From positions 425,484-489,483 of the forward strand of contig WBMW01003192.1 in the NCBI GenBank assembly GCA_013396635.1: a DNA stretch of 64,000 bases, in the 5' to 3' direction. The translations under genes and the position numbers were made by a program. Positions 44,801 through 59,800 of this stretch are shown piece after piece. The notes under the pieces were generated by a model. It saw only the letters and a program-made list of their open reading frames with translations, made no database searches and was not told the origin of the DNA. Origin of the DNA: Penelope pileata (Eukaryota; Chordata; Aves; Galliformes; Cracidae). Positions within the stretch are counted from its first letter, which is position 1. Every line of letters begins with the position of its first letter.

Positions 44801-47800
44801 TTGACTAGTGGAATAACCTCTCTCACGTCACTGAAGATGACAGGAGCAAGACTATAGCTTGACTTACGTGAAGCTATAGTGTTTAAAAAATACTAATAAT
44901 GGTTTGCTTGGAATACAGTCACTCTGTGTTTCACATGAATTGTCCAAGACAGCTAGAGTAACCCGGAAACTTCCAGCTCTTGGGTTTTATCAGCTAGGTG
45001 GCTCTAATCAGTCTCTTTTTACTCTGGTATTTGTCAGGAGTAGGAAGAGGCACCATTCTGGAGCTAAGATGAGGCATAAATACTAAGAAGGATTATTTGT
45101 CTCATGCTGTGTGAAGTATCAGCCTTTTGGAAAGCTTTTAGCAACTGCCAAGATGTCTTGTATGGCAACCACTCAGACAGTTAGTTGTCTTTTCTTCCTA
45201 GTGATTTTTTGATTATTTAGGTGCCAAGATGCTGTCATTCTAGTCCTCCTCACTTAATTAGCCAATGCTTTTAGCACATAGGCAGTGGAATGAATAGGCC
45301 TTGCTCTGATGGATCATTAATATATCACTTAAAAACCCCTTCCATGTAATTATTCCCTAGGGATTACAAAACGGGCAAAATACCCATGAGCCTTCATCCC
45401 CACTCAGATGTGTCATTAAATTCAGAATTACCTGTCTCACAAGGCATTTGTGTTCTTACATTTTTTGGAATTGAGATTGCTTTCAGAGACAGGGTAGAAT
45501 GGAGGGCTAGTTCATATTTGACTTATCTGACGTAAGTCCTGCTTTGATTTGTTTTCTGGCTGGACATGTATGTAATAATCACCATAGAGCATCAGTTGAG
45601 GAAACACTAGGAGTGACTTAAAAGCTGTCCCTAGGTAGTAGCTCATATGTAAACCTTGCCTTTTGTAGCGGTGTTGAAAAATAAAAATTAAAAATTAAAA
45701 ATCTAGAAATCATATTTCTGTAATGCTCTGTCCTGCAGTCCTACTTGGCATCAGTACAAGTGAGAACAAACAGGGTAAAAAGAGTTTTGCTTACACTACA
45801 TTGCACTTTACCTGGTCTGGTCAGCCAGCTTCTCTACTGAAGGAAAAGAAAAATCTTTGAAAAATATTGCAGAACTATCATCATACTCTGAAAGTAAAAG
45901 ATTTGCTGCTTTAGTAAGGAGCCAGAACAAATATGAGTGGAATAAACTTGATGCTAAATTTTTTAAAGAATACTCAGTCAGGAAAAAATAATGTAAATTA
46001 ATGTAAAATTTTCCATTTTGAGATGTACTTGTCACTTGTTTAGAAACTTGGTCTCTTCTAACTCTTGTTGAGCAGCTGGTATGTTGAATGTGTGAGGTAA
46101 GCAAGCAGCCCTCAATTAGTGAGGGTGCTTGGAAATGCTGCCAGCAGTAAGAAAGGCACTCTAATACTGTAACAAGTGGGGCCTTGCAATAACAGGTAAC
46201 CTCTGGCTGGATTTTGTGTTTAGTACAGTGACTTCTGTTGCTCAGAGTCCTTTGGGCCCTTGCTTCTCTTCTGGAGGAGAGATTGTGCCTGTCTGAGCAT
46301 CATTGTGCAGTTTCCCAGGAGCAAAGCAGGTGGCAAGATTCCTTTGGCACAGAAATGCCTGTGTTTTTCTGTCTTGTTCTCAATAATGATTTCTCAAGCA
46401 CAGTTAAAAGGTCTGCTTAGTTTTCTGTTCTGGATAGAGATGTGCTGGGTTGGCAACTCCAGGACTTTCTGTTTTGCCAGCTGGCAAACATGCACATTTG
46501 TGTAAGCTCATTCATTGCTGATACTGAGCGACAGGTGCTGATTTACTGCTCTTCAAATAACGGTGTTGGCATATATCCAGCATTAACATGACTGAGCCTA
46601 GAGAACAGAATGCATCCCTTAAGATGATTGTGGCATACCTCTCTGAACACTTATTTTCCTGGTGTTGGGTGGGTGGGCTGGAATTAAATATATTTCAGTG
46701 ATGGATGTCACTACTTTAACCTGAAGACGGTGATGGTAATGCATGTGCTACAAACTTGAAATCTGAAACCAAAAAGTGCAAATTATTATTCATGGCAGTA
46801 ACAGGACAGGGATATTGTTCACAGGCTCAGATTATTGGGGAATGCTTCTTCAAAGCCCCTTCGTAGTCATTGGAGTTGGGAAAAGGAAGTCAGAAACCTG
46901 TATGGTATGGCTTCTGTTAGTCTGCTGCTCCAGGTGTTCTAATTTCTGCATGAGAGACCTCCCAAATGTCCTGCTTCCAGTAGATGCTGAGGCCATATCT
47001 GAATTAGAGAGACTGCCTTCTCCCGTCCTTGTGAGCTTCCTCTGCTGGGCGTTGCGGTGGCACCTTCTGGTTGCTGACTTTACTGGAAGAGATTTAGGGT
47101 TGAGGAGAGGACAGAGCTGTGAAAAGTTCCTTTGAGTAATCAATGTGGAGACAGTGTTGCTTTGTTAACTGATCCAGAGCAAACCAGATGTATAACATGT
47201 TGGCTAATGACAGTTTGTGACTTTCACATCAGATGGCTGCATTTGAGTCCTGCAGATCTGGTGTTTCCTAGCTATTACTGGCAATGAGCAGATGGGAGAA
47301 ATTCCCTGATCTATTTAATTAGCTGTGTTGTTGTTGTTGTTGTTTTGTTTTTGTTTTTAACTAAGAGAACTTAATGCTCAAGAAGAGCAGTTTGAAGGCT
47401 TAAGGAACAAGAATTGGAACTCTTGGTTTGAGCTGTCGCCTTGGTTGTAGCAAGTTAGAAAAGCTTAAGTATCTTCAGGTAAGCAAAATGTAGCTCCTTA
47501 GGCTCCTGGCGCTGTACCTGGGGTGATGGCAGCGACAGCTTTTGTGCTAGTGGGCTCTGCACAAAGGTGAGATTGACTTTCTTACTCATGCATGAGTAAC
47601 ATTTATTTGACAGCTTTATGAAGGAAACTATTTCTGACCAAGATAAATCTTTCAAGGCTTCCACACATTTTAAAAACAAAACCAACAAAAGTGTTTGGTG
47701 AATAGCAATAATGACATCATTGGTACATTGTGGGGTTGCATGCTCAGTACCAAGCTGTTAATATATTGTAGAAGGCTGAAGGTGGAATTATATGCTAGGA

Positions 47801-50800
47801 AAAGTCAACCTGAAGTGTTTTTGCTTAAAAAGCATCTGCAGATTATGTAAATATCATAATCTTTCACAGAAGATAAAGCCATAGTAACACAGGAAATATT
47901 TAACTGTAAATACTAAAAAAGAAGTAGGAAAATAAGGACACACAAGTACAGTACCTCGTTGTAACATCCAAAGATAACACACAGTAGTCATATGCAGATG
48001 TCACATTTCCATGGCTGATAAATAGCATTATCACTTCCATGTTACAGACTTAAAGAGTTCGAGAGAGTGGATGCATGGAATTGAAGTTGCATGCTCAGGA
48101 CTACTCAGTGAGCTCATGAGACGGCTGGCAATACAAAGAAAGAATAAGCACCCAGTTCTGTACTTCTCACTATTGCTTTTTCTGACTGTGACTTTGTACT
48201 CAGGTATAAAGAACATCCCTGAGCTATACACTCAGGTAGTGATACAACAAAAGATGTAAGGCTCTCCTGTGTTTTGTTGCCCAGCACTTAAATGGTGGCT
48301 CCACCTTTGAGCCTTCTGGATTGCAAAGGGATTTTTATATGGCTACATTCCACTAACTGGCTACAAAATCAGTCACCTTCCCCACCCTGGCTGTGCCTGT
48401 TTATATCTGATCTCAAGCTGTGGAACAATAGTCCTCTGATTCATTTGTGCTTTCTCTCAAAATAACACTATAGTCTCTTTTTTGCCTTTGATTTGAGATC
48501 AAGTTAGTGGCAGAGCTGTGCACAGATTCCTATCAGCAAATGGTTTGTCTGAAATAAATGGATACTGTATTCTGGGCCCGGGTTCTACTTTACAGTGGGC
48601 AATGAAGAAAAACAAAATACAAAAGAAAGATGAAGCTTTTTTGGCACATGCAAATGGATTTATAAAGTAACAACTGTACTACTAATTATAAGTTCACTCT
48701 TGTTTGGCAAAAAAGTGGAGGCCTTATTTGGCTGTGGGTGTGGAATATGCTGTAGGAATTGAGCCTGTTACTTTGAATCGGTGATGTTAGAGGTTGATGA
48801 AGTTACTAAAGTTGGATCTTCATTCAGTGACCAATACCTAGCCTTTACTCTAGTGTAGAAATAGTGAAAGCTGCAACATTTTCTGTGTATTTCTCACTTT
48901 TTTTTTTAATGTAACAGAAATTAGTGTAGTCACAATGACTCTCAGGCTTTTAAAAGGTATTGATTTTTTTTTTTGGTGCATATTTCCCATATATCTTCTG
49001 AACCTGTGCTAAAGCTCTTGTAACACATGTTGACTAGTTTTGTTTGGCAAGGCTTTGTTACACTTGGCATGTTTCTCTCTTGCTCCAAGAAGTTACTGCA
49101 GTGACATTATATACTACTACTCTGAAAACAGCCATGACACAGTCTCGCTCCCCAGCATCAACAGAGCAGCTTAATGTTATCTGCATTGATGTATTTCTTT
49201 GCTTCCATTTGTCACTGCAGATTTTCTTGGTGACGTGAGACTTTTGATGTGATATCAGCGTCGCTGCTAAGAATATGTGCATCTGACTATAGGGTACATT
49301 TTAGTGCTTAAAAAAACATTTGACATGCGCAGTTTGTAAACCTGGAGATCTGACCTGAAGAACAAGTTTGTCTTCTCCGTTAAAGAGAGCTTTCTTCAAT
49401 CAGAGTTTATGCATTCTTTTAATATACTCATCTCCAAGGTATGAATATGTCTCATTTGAGTGTGGTGACTTGATGGTGTGACTGTGAGGCTTGAATAAAA
49501 TGCAGCTGACCCTAATGTTTCTTTTTAAGGCTCTTTCTGCTGCCACAGCAAGGAAGTAGGCTGTTTTTAAGATATATCTTGCATCTGGAACAAATGCTGT
49601 TCTTCAAGACTGTTTTTCTGTGATTTAGCAGGGAATCCTATAATGTAGTCCTTTCTCTTTTTAATAGTGTTTTTTATCATCTCATGCATCTCACTAGCTT
49701 TACGGTAGACTTGTTCAGGCACAGTTTATAGCACAGTTAGTGCAGATGACCTGGAAGGATGACCAAGATAATATTTTCATCTTGTTTCACCACAAGAGAA
49801 AATACTGCCAAATCAAGTGAAGACATTTTAGAGATTGTTAGAGGAAAAAATGTCATAGCAGGTGGCATAGATACATAAAAAGCTATGTGAGTTGCTGTAT
49901 CTCTAACATGATGGCTGTGTGTGCAGGAAACATTTGGGTTGGTGAATATAAGAATGATGAGCCTGTATAAGTAATAAAATAAGAATACGTATGAGATTAT
50001 TGTGGATAGTACAGTGAGCTCAGAAACAGGAAGCAAACTCAGGGAATGCCATATATTTGGACTAGAGAAGGTTGCTTTTCAAATACTACTTCGGACACAT
50101 GGCAAGAAGGGTGGAGATTAAACAGTCAGGTGGAGACTGGGATATGTTTCAAAATTTGTTGTGGGTGGTAGATCTGAGAAGCAACCTGATTCTGTGTAAT
50201 AGGCTGTATAAGTAAAGGTTTGTAAATGTAATTAAGTGGCGAGGCTGGATACCAGGGGAGGGTTAAACAATAACTGGAAAGCAATTAAATGCAGTTTTGT
50301 GAGGTAGCAGTAGGTAGCAGTGACGCTTCCAAAGTCCTTCCAAATCAATGTTACCTGGCTGAAAAGTAATGAAGATACAGTGGAAAACTAAAGTCAAAGC
50401 TGAAAGTTGTATTGGCAGGTTTATAACATTAGTGTTGGGAGATGTGCTTCAGATGCTGGTTCTAAGGACACCTGGAAAGGCACAGTTAACAGTAAAGGTC
50501 AAAAAGGCTTTGTTAAAGATGCAATCAGTCTTTCCCCGCACCGTCGGTGCAGTAAAGCAGTGGAAGCAGTATAAAGGTCTGGATTCTCAGAAAGCTGTGG
50601 CATACAAATGATGTAATAAACAGTTATTTAAATGATATCCAGGTTTTTTTAATAATAAAGAACTTTGTAGCAAGCAGCAAACTAAAAATTGCAAAGACCA
50701 ATTTTTGCAGACTGTTTCTTTATGGACTGGGTACAATGTCTACATGGTGACTAACATCTTGAATGTGAGCCCTGCTCAATCCCTACTGTGACTTGTTTCA

Positions 50801-53800
50801 AATATGTTACTGTTTTTGTGCCTGGATCCATGACTTCCTCTGCCTATTCCTTTTTTTCAAAAGAAGGTGAGAAGATCCAGGACCAGAATGTGGTTTGAAG
50901 ACGCAGGCCATGCAGCTAGCCCTAGCCAGGTCAAAGTACTTACAAAGTACTTTGATCCTAGAAGAATCAGGGTGCAAAGGGACACTGAACTGCCTGCCAG
51001 CAATGAAACAGGGAGGCACTATCTGGTTACTGTGACCTCTGAGATAGAGAAGCGTAGGTAAGCGGACTGAGAAGTCAGAACAGGGCGCAAAGGAGCATGG
51101 GAAGGCAGCTGTGGGATTGTCAGAATATTTCCAAGCACAAACATGATCATCCAGACATCGCTGAAAGGTTGCTTGATCTCATATGCAAGGAACTCTAATT
51201 AATAATCATGTCAACAGGTTTGATAGTTTTACAGTGAGCTGCTAAGGATCCCTGTTTAGGTTGAGCATACAGGCATGCGCTGAGGCAAAATGTCGTATAA
51301 ACAAATACATTTGATCAATAATATTGCTAAAATGTAGTTGTTTGTCTTCTGGAGCTGACATGTTGTATGCACAGAAGTGGCCTGAAAGGAGATGAAGGAT
51401 TCAAAACAGTTTGGCAGGGTTTTGGCAAGGAATACCAATACAGACCCAAATTCAGCGTAGAGTATGAGTGACAGATAAGTAGGTGCACAAGGCAGTGTAA
51501 CTGATAGCTGCTGCTGTGAAGAAGAGCTGACAGCTCAGATTGTCTGGAGCTTGACTGAGACCCTGAAGGTGGGACTTGGCTGTTGCCTCTTGGCAATCCC
51601 TTCTTGCTGTGGAAATGCTATTTGCCAGCAGTGCTTCGACATAGAGAACACAATTAGCCTTATGCATATTCTAAGTGTTTAGTGTTGTGTTCCATAATAT
51701 GTAAACTAGTACTGATTTTTATTCACAGTGTTGGGTATATGCCTCTTGAGGAGACGCCTTTCTGGCTTCAGGTCTCCTTCCTCCTAACACAAAAGGTAGC
51801 TGGTGCGAGAGGAGGAGTCCCTGTTCTCCCACCTCTCCTTTGGTTTGATTTGGGAACTTACTGCTCTGTCAGATTCAGCCTGAATATGTTCTCCAACATC
51901 AAACAATAAACAAAGATTCAGATAAAATCACTGGTGTTAGCTTACAGTGTCCCCTTAATTGAAACAGAGAACAGCACAATGTAGGGTCCCTTCTAGAGAC
52001 CTGTTAACGTGTTCAGGTGCTAGAAATCTGAGCTATTCCCAAGTGGGGTCTACTGGATTCTACAAAAAACAAGTCTCCAAAGCTCACCATAGAACTCTCT
52101 GCAGCTTAGCAAGACTGAAAAGACTTCAGGAATATTCTTCTAAAACAGAGGATGAAAAATGTTCTTTGTGAGCACTGCTCACTTTTCTCTGGTTATGGAG
52201 CTAGTGCTGTGGGCAGCCTGACCTTTGAGGAGCAGTTACTAACCACTTCCTCTTGCCTGTCAGACTGGAAAATCGAGAAAGCACGCAGGACCATTGCTCC
52301 AGCAACTTCTCCACCCTTTTTTCTGAGGTTTCCCTAGCTCAAGAAGAAAGGCCAGAACAAGGAAAAGGCAAGGAACAGAGAAGAATGTCCCATGATAGTT
52401 TCTACTTTTACCTAAGAGCTGAGGCAAAAGCACTTGAAATTTTGGCATGGAACTTAAGTGCATTAGAGAAATGGACAAGAAATTAAGAGGCAGCTAGCAG
52501 AGTTAATGGGATGGCAAATAGCATTCAAGACCACGTTTCATCCAAGTTTCTGCTCACCTTTTACCTCAGTTCATTCCCTTTTGGCAGACCTTGAAGCTTC
52601 TGTGTTAGTGGAAAGCTGATTTCTCACAAAGTTCTGTTGAGTAGCTCTTTGACTGTAGGAGTTAAGCTTCAAATTCTTTCCCATTCCTTGCAAACCCCAC
52701 ATTGCTCTACCGCAGCACCCTAGATTCCTAACTCTTCTCCCAGAGGAAGTGTTCCTTGTGCTTATTTACCTGTTGTGTGCAGATTGAAAGCTTTTAAATC
52801 GTCCTTATTTTGAATTTGCATTGATAGAGCAATTCTCCCTTTAAGTCTGTGAAAGCTTTTCTTAAGTTTTGTTCCCCAGCCAAACAATTGCTGCAAATAA
52901 AACTGAAATAAAAATAAAATACATATTTTAAAATGTCTGTATATGGAAATTGACTTGTCCAGCTCAGCTTGTTCATTCAAATCAGCTTGGTATGCAAAAG
53001 CTGTCTAAAATTAAGAATTAATGAAAGCAGACAATAGACACAAGAAACCTGGCATGTAACAGTAAACCTCATCAACTTAACATGCAATCATCTCACTTAA
53101 AACTAATAAGCACACCAAACAGGCAAGACAGGTTATGCACAGAAGAATTCTGGATCATCTTGTTGTAACTGAAGCTGTAGTCTGACCAGGTGTTTTTTTT
53201 TTAAGCCAATATTGCCACTGAAAAGAGAAGTCCTGTGCTCATGAACTTCCTGCTGGTTTCTATTGTCAGTGCTGGTTTCTGCATCCTTCTCCATCTCCTT
53301 TTTCTGATCCTGTTTACACTGGGATTACTCTGTGACTGTGGGCTGGCCAATTGAGAAGCTTGTGCATGGGCAGGGGAGGAGCTGGAGAAAAAAACCTGAG
53401 AGCTGTTTTTCAGCTTGCTCAGTCAGCTTGATACTGTTTGCCACTCTTTGCTGCAGTGTTTCCAGTGTTGCCCTCTACTTCAAACTAGGGTGGGTAATAG
53501 GCGTCTCAAGCATTAAGGCAGACACACATCTAAAACATGACACACTTTCCTTCCGGTACATCCCTGTGCTGAATTCGTGGTGCTTCTTGTCAAGGTGAGA
53601 TTGTTTAGCTGAAATGCTCCCCTTTTTCTTGCAGATAGTGGGCAAATGAAACCTGAAGAAGGGCATCACTTGATGGCTCAGGCATCCTAGCAAGCCTCAT
53701 TGCCAAAAAACATTCCCGGTTTTCTTCTTGCATCTGCTTATGAGTTCAGCTGTTCTTTCTGTAACTCTCTGCTTTGCAGTATGGGTTGAGATGAATGCTC

Positions 53801-56800
53801 TCTCTTTACTGAGCATGCAATCTGGTTCGTGGCTCCAGTCAAAAAGTAAACTTTGACTGCTGTGAAATCTACCCTGCTGGCTGTATGAGGCAGGGCCTCT
53901 CATGGCATGTTCTGTGCATCCATAAAACCAAACACTGCCATGTGAAAAGGGGAATATGTGTAGAAAGAAGGCTAGTTTCATAGGACTTGAAGTAAGGAAC
54001 TTTCTCTCCCTGGGCAAATAAGTGACATCTTTCAATTGTACGAAGAAGCTGATAATTTTCTTCAGCTTCTCAAACGTTGCCATCGGATGCATGGGAAGAG
54101 TAAAATACCTTTCTGCGTTTGGACACTGTGCCTACTGAAAGTAATTGTGTGGTAAAGGCTTCAGGAATCAGAGTGTGTGTCAAGCCATTTGTCGAGAAGT
54201 ATCTTTAAGCTCTTCTACAATGCTGCTGGTTTTTCAACCTTGTACTTCATGTTGCTAGGGCATGTTCTTACCACTTTTTGTTTGTATCCTGTAGGTAAGA
54301 CACAGAACTTCAGACCAGGTAATGGCTTTGAAGATGAACACGCTGAACAGCAACAGAGCGAACATGCTGAAAGAGGTTCAACTTATGAATAGACTCTCAC
54401 ATCCAAACATCTTAAGGTATACTGTTTTTTCTCTGAATTGTTTGGAGATGTGCTTCCTAGTGTATCTGATAGCCAAGATCATTATTATCCATTGGATAAT
54501 TAAACATTAATTAATTGAAAAATCCCTTTGTCAGTGCCTCAGAATGCATCACAACTTTTTACAAGCTCTCCATTCCAATATGTCTGCAGGTGATTTCAAG
54601 GTGTTACTGCCAAGATTCTTGTATTTTTGCATTAATCTGAATAATTAATACTGTTGATTATTTGACAATGCTTTTGCTTCTGAGCTGTCCCTATCAACTC
54701 ATTTTCACAGTTACAGAAGCTTTTTGAGATACGTATCCCAGCCTGCAACCACCAGTCTGGAGTCTGAATTAGTCTTGGCTTTGTTCCAGCCCTTAGCGCT
54801 GTAGAGATTACTTAGAGGTAGGTTTGTGTTTTACCTTAGTGACCCAAGACACTTTCATACTTCTTTAGGAGACAGAGTTGCGTCAAGGTGTTGCAGTTTC
54901 TGTAATACTTGGTGAAGCAGCAGTCTGGTTATTTAGGCTTATAACAATAACTTGTGTTGCTTGGCATGGAGTTGGAAGGCTAATTTTAAATATCCCCACT
55001 CTCATTTCAATGTTTTTGTGCTCAAATTCTGCATTTGGCCAGTCATACAGAGACCCATTGTAGTCAGAAGACACTGAAGAGCTTAGTTTTCATTTAGCAA
55101 GTTTCATTTAAGTATATCGTCGCTGTGGTAGCATCACAAAGATTCTTGTGGTCAAATATATACATACATAAAAATACATTAAAAATCTTGATGGAAAATT
55201 CATTAGGAAAAGTGAGAAACTAGCCTCCACTAAAGGGTTTATTTTGGCAAGAATTGAACCTCTTTGTTAAGAATGTTTTGGAATAGAAGATCTTGCAGCT
55301 GCATTGGATGGTAAAAGGGGATTTAGATTTTTTTTTCTCTTTCTCTCTTGCTTCTGATTTCTATTAGCATATGTGATTCCAGAGGCAGAGTAGATAGTAC
55401 TACACTACAGTTAACATTTTATTCAGTCACTGTCTTGGTGATCATAAGAAACTAAATAAGAAAGAGCTGCTTTTCTTGTTCTTCATTTCCCCCAGGGATC
55501 AGATTAGGGACATGGCAGGAGCAAAAGCAGACTAGTGGTGTTCATTAGAGTGCTCTGCGCTGTTTCTATCAACCCCGTTTTGCATCATCTCCTATCTCCA
55601 TCTCATTCTTGCATGCAAGCTGGAGGACTAAAATGCTTTTCTGTGTCGGCTCGACACTTCTGCTTCCTGTGGGTGTGGGATGTGCTGCCTTCTGGCAGCC
55701 TGGCTTATCACATCTTACTTCAAAACAGCTGATAAGAGCAGGAATGGAAAAGTGAGCTGGAGTTCTGGTTTGCACCATGTGATGTTTACTGTTGCCATGT
55801 TAATATGGGGTGTCTGATGCCTGGTAAGACTAATAGCTGGGGTTAGAGGAACCAGAGGTTTGGAGCATTTCTTCACTTCCTTATTAGCATGTGTCTCACT
55901 TAAGCCTTGAACAGCATTGCACTTAAGTTGGGTCTGCTGCCAGGTCTGATGTATGCTTGTAAATGTTTTTTCAGCGCTTTGCTTCTCTGAATGCTGATGT
56001 TGTACTGTAGTCATGATTTCTTTGCCTAAGTCAAAAGAAAAAAGTAGAGCTAGAAAGAACTCAAGGAATCTGTCATTGTCTCCTAGGCTGGGAGCTGGAG
56101 GGCTCCAGACTCAGAGGCCTGATACCTTTTCATTCTAGTACTGATGCCTTTATGTTCTGGTAATGTCTTACAGGTGTGTTTTTCTCATTTTGAGAAATGA
56201 AGTGGTGTGCTAACACAGATTATCCATCCCCTGTGCTGTCTCTTAAATTAGCGTATCTTCAATTTTGAGATAGAATTTCAGTTTTTAATATCACTACTGT
56301 TTTCATGAAAAATGCTTCTTCATTTAATCTGTACCTTGGGGACTTCGTTTAAAACATCCTGTGTGCAGAAAGCTTTAGTTCATGTCTCAAGTGCTCTCAT
56401 GGGAGCATTTGGAGATATTGCTGTGTTTGGCAGTGAGCGTGCGGGCAGATTGACTCATTGATTAAATCCACTTTTCCGTGTGTGCACGCACACAAAACAG
56501 AATAAGAAAGTAGTGTGCACATGATTTGAACTTTCAAGGAGACTTTTCTTTCAGCTACTTTTAGGCAAATCTAACACCCTGGAATGACAATATCTTTTTT
56601 TTTTAATGCATTTTTTCCTGTCAAACCCTCCTTTTTGTGAAATTGTGATTGATTTTGTTCCAGTAGGTAGAAGGATGGCTTTTGTCTTTCAGCATCATTT
56701 CTCTTTTATCAAGCATTAGCTTAACAGAAAGGAAAAATGTTTTTGCTTTTCTCTATGTAACTCAGCTATCTTAAAGTATTTTATAAGTACTCTATGCAAA

Positions 56801-59800
56801 ACAGCAAAAGAGAGGATATGTAATATGTTACAGAAGGGATAGGTGAACAGCTGTGCCTCTGTCCGGAATCGAAATGCAGGTGTAGGAAACTTTACATTTT
56901 TAGAATGGTGCCTAAAATGTTAGGGAATATTTTAGTGCAGCCTTAATATTCTTATACTCTCCCTTCTCTAACGATAGTCAGTGCAATGGAATAAGCATCT
57001 GTCTTTTGACCTTGTTTCTCTATGTATTACTGAGCTCATATGAGAGATTTCTGCATTTGTGTGCTTGGTTTACTACTTATTTTTAATGTTGTCCTCAAAG
57101 CCCTGAATTCTCTTACACAAGTCAGCAGTGGATTTCAGAGGGTATGAGTTTATTACATTGGACTGGAGCTGCACTAGGTTTATCCATGGAGCAGTACGTG
57201 TTGTAGTGAAGCTCTTTTAATGAGAAGCACGTGTTCAATGTCTAGGTTTCCACAACTGCTGATTAATCTGGATATTAGTTTTGTTTAATCTAACAAGGAG
57301 GCAAAGATTGGACACTGGGGCTATAGTTCTTAGTCTCTGCAGTTCTGTCTAGAATTTTCTCCCCTGCAGACTGAGTGAACTGAAAGCACTTGAGGTAACT
57401 GCTCTGACAGACTAAAATTATATCCAGAATAGTCCCTCCTTGCCCTTGTCTAGGAGCACAGGTGATCTGGATTGTGGAATTGTTCTGCGCTGTGCTTAGT
57501 AGTGTGGACTCAAATAGCATCCCTCGTATTTGCAGCTTCCAGGGAAACTTTACCAACCACTAGTTAAGACTTTAGAAGTGATTCAGCTTTTCTGATAAGG
57601 CTGGATGGACTGTCTTGGAAAAATAAACTTCCTTATATCTGCAAATAGTCACCTCTTTTGTGGATGACTTGTTCATTGAAGCTTCTTCCAACTAGAAATG
57701 CTCATAGGAAGTGTAACACTTGGCTGATGAGGCATTCTGCTGCAGTTCACCTACAAGCACATTTTGGCTCTGGAGACAGTGCGTCTAGCCAGCAGGAATA
57801 ATCTCAGCTGTGCTGGGCCAGCATGTCAGCTTCCTATCTGCAGAATTTGGAATCTCCTGTGGGGCGATCTCAGAAATTGGAATCTTATGTTAAACTTGGT
57901 GATTGTATTTCCTGGTAGCTGCTGCATATATTGTCTTTTAGTGAAAAAGCTTTCCTGTGGTATTTTGTAGCAGTACTTGGCTTAACCAAGAGGCTTCTTA
58001 TTGCTTGATACAGCAGTTAAGACGATGTTTTCCAGGAATTTGCATCACTAGAGGTCTGTTCTATCAATCTATTTTCCAGAGTCTGAAAACTGAGATTCTT
58101 CACACGATGTTTTAATGGTTTCAGTGTGTTGCCTGTAAACTCATTAATTCTGTTTTATCAGTGTATCTGGTTTCTCTTTTCCTGACTAATAACTTCTAAA
58201 GATGTGGGTTTTATAAATATATCTTTGTCCTGCATTTTTCATGTGATTGTGGTATTGAGCTTTGTTTGAGTTTGTGATTTAAAGTTAGAAATGTTTGTTT
58301 CCCAGTAGAAATCCAAGATGTTTAAGAATTTTTGTGCTCTTACTCTCGGTAACTTGAGCCAGTGTGTCTTTTCTGCCTTAAGTATAGGTTCACAGAGGTA
58401 ATGAATATGTTTCCACTGAGACTTTCTTTGAGCAAAACAGGTTATCAGAAAAAGTTCTACCAGCATTTTGAAGATGTTTCTCCTGTTTGGTAAAGATGAG
58501 ACCACAACTGTAATCTTACCAGAATCTTCATAGATTCTTAACTGCATTTATATTTTAAAATTAATTCAAATACGATGAATTCCTGAAGTGTGAAATATAC
58601 TTTTATGAAGGAGGAGTTGATATACAGATGAAAACAATATTATTTTTATTTGTTTAACCTCGGTTTTTGTTCAATGAAAGTACTGCAGTACGAGGTTAGT
58701 CTTGTGTCATTAGCGTGTTTCGTAAAAGAGAAACTAACACTTAAATTTGTCTAATAGTGGAACTGGTATCTTGGATTTTTTTTCTGATTTTGCATATGAA
58801 TAAAACTATTAACAACATGCTTTATAAGACTTTCAGGATGCATGAAGGAAGAAGCAAATTTCTGCTTTGGAGGGATCTAGATTTCTTAGTCATAGGAAGC
58901 TTCATTTGTGAACATGGTTACGAAATTGTTCATGTGCAATTGCTGTATGAAGTGTAACTCAAAGCAATGTTGTGTGTAGATAGTATATCTAAACCAGCCC
59001 TTCTCCCTCTGAACACCTCATTGTGCTTTACTGCTCTTCATTAAACAAGAGGAATTGTATTTTCACTTTCTCTCGAATAAAAAAAAAATGCATATTTAAT
59101 TTGGGGAAGATATTATTTGAGGTAAGATCAGGCAATAGGCTTTGAAGTACAAGTCCTGCTTCTTGTTTGGTTATAAAAACAGATTTCCACAGCTCAGCTT
59201 ATGCAAAGAACCTTACCTATATTTCTCTTTGGCTGCTTGTAATTTACCAGTCAGCTGTTAGACAGGAGAACAGTAAGGATCATTCATTTGTTCAAAAGCA
59301 GCTTAGCTGAGCTAGTACTACGTGTGTCTTGCAACGTTTGGTTTTTAAATTCAGAAAGTTTTTGAGGATATAAAAGGGCTTTTTCCTTCAAACTGATCTC
59401 TACAAGATTCCCGTCACATTTAATGAAATCATGCATTTCTACCCATTGCTTGCAAAGTGGAGACTTCTGAATATTGTAGAAATGACAATGTGTTTTTTTG
59501 CCAGTTGAGACCAAAATCTAAATGATAAAGCTGACAATTGGCTAATCTAAAAATAACCAAAATCTTAACTGTGCAGGGAGGGCTCTGCAGTATGTACAAG
59601 TTTAGTTGTACCGAGCTTTCTCATGAGTGATGTTTGTTGTTAGTGTTAATTTGCATTTTGTCACTTACAAGTTCAGCTTGTACAGTGGGGAAAAATGAGC
59701 TTTTACTTATTCCTCTTCTGTTTAAATATGACACTGTCACTGTGCAGAAAAAGCAAGGATGACAGTCACTTCTTTTAGTGGGAGCCTGAACCTTGTGCAG

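Larger units (their letters stand above)
38869..54294 (+). other. TESK2: TESK2 intron 2
   Basis: This 15.4-kb AT-rich intron has no supported exon. It contains a CR1 remnant at 39172-39234, A-rich tracts near 41043, an (ATT)n stretch near 44105, a (TTG)n repeat near 47325-47345 and a perfect inverted repeat at 50931-50955. Confidence 0.7.

Noticed and set aside
50867..51061. A plus-strand frame of 64 codons with a charged C-terminus, considered as a retrocopy.
   Set aside because: No similarity to a known protein, no poly(A) tract after it, and it spans a palindrome that shapes its codons.
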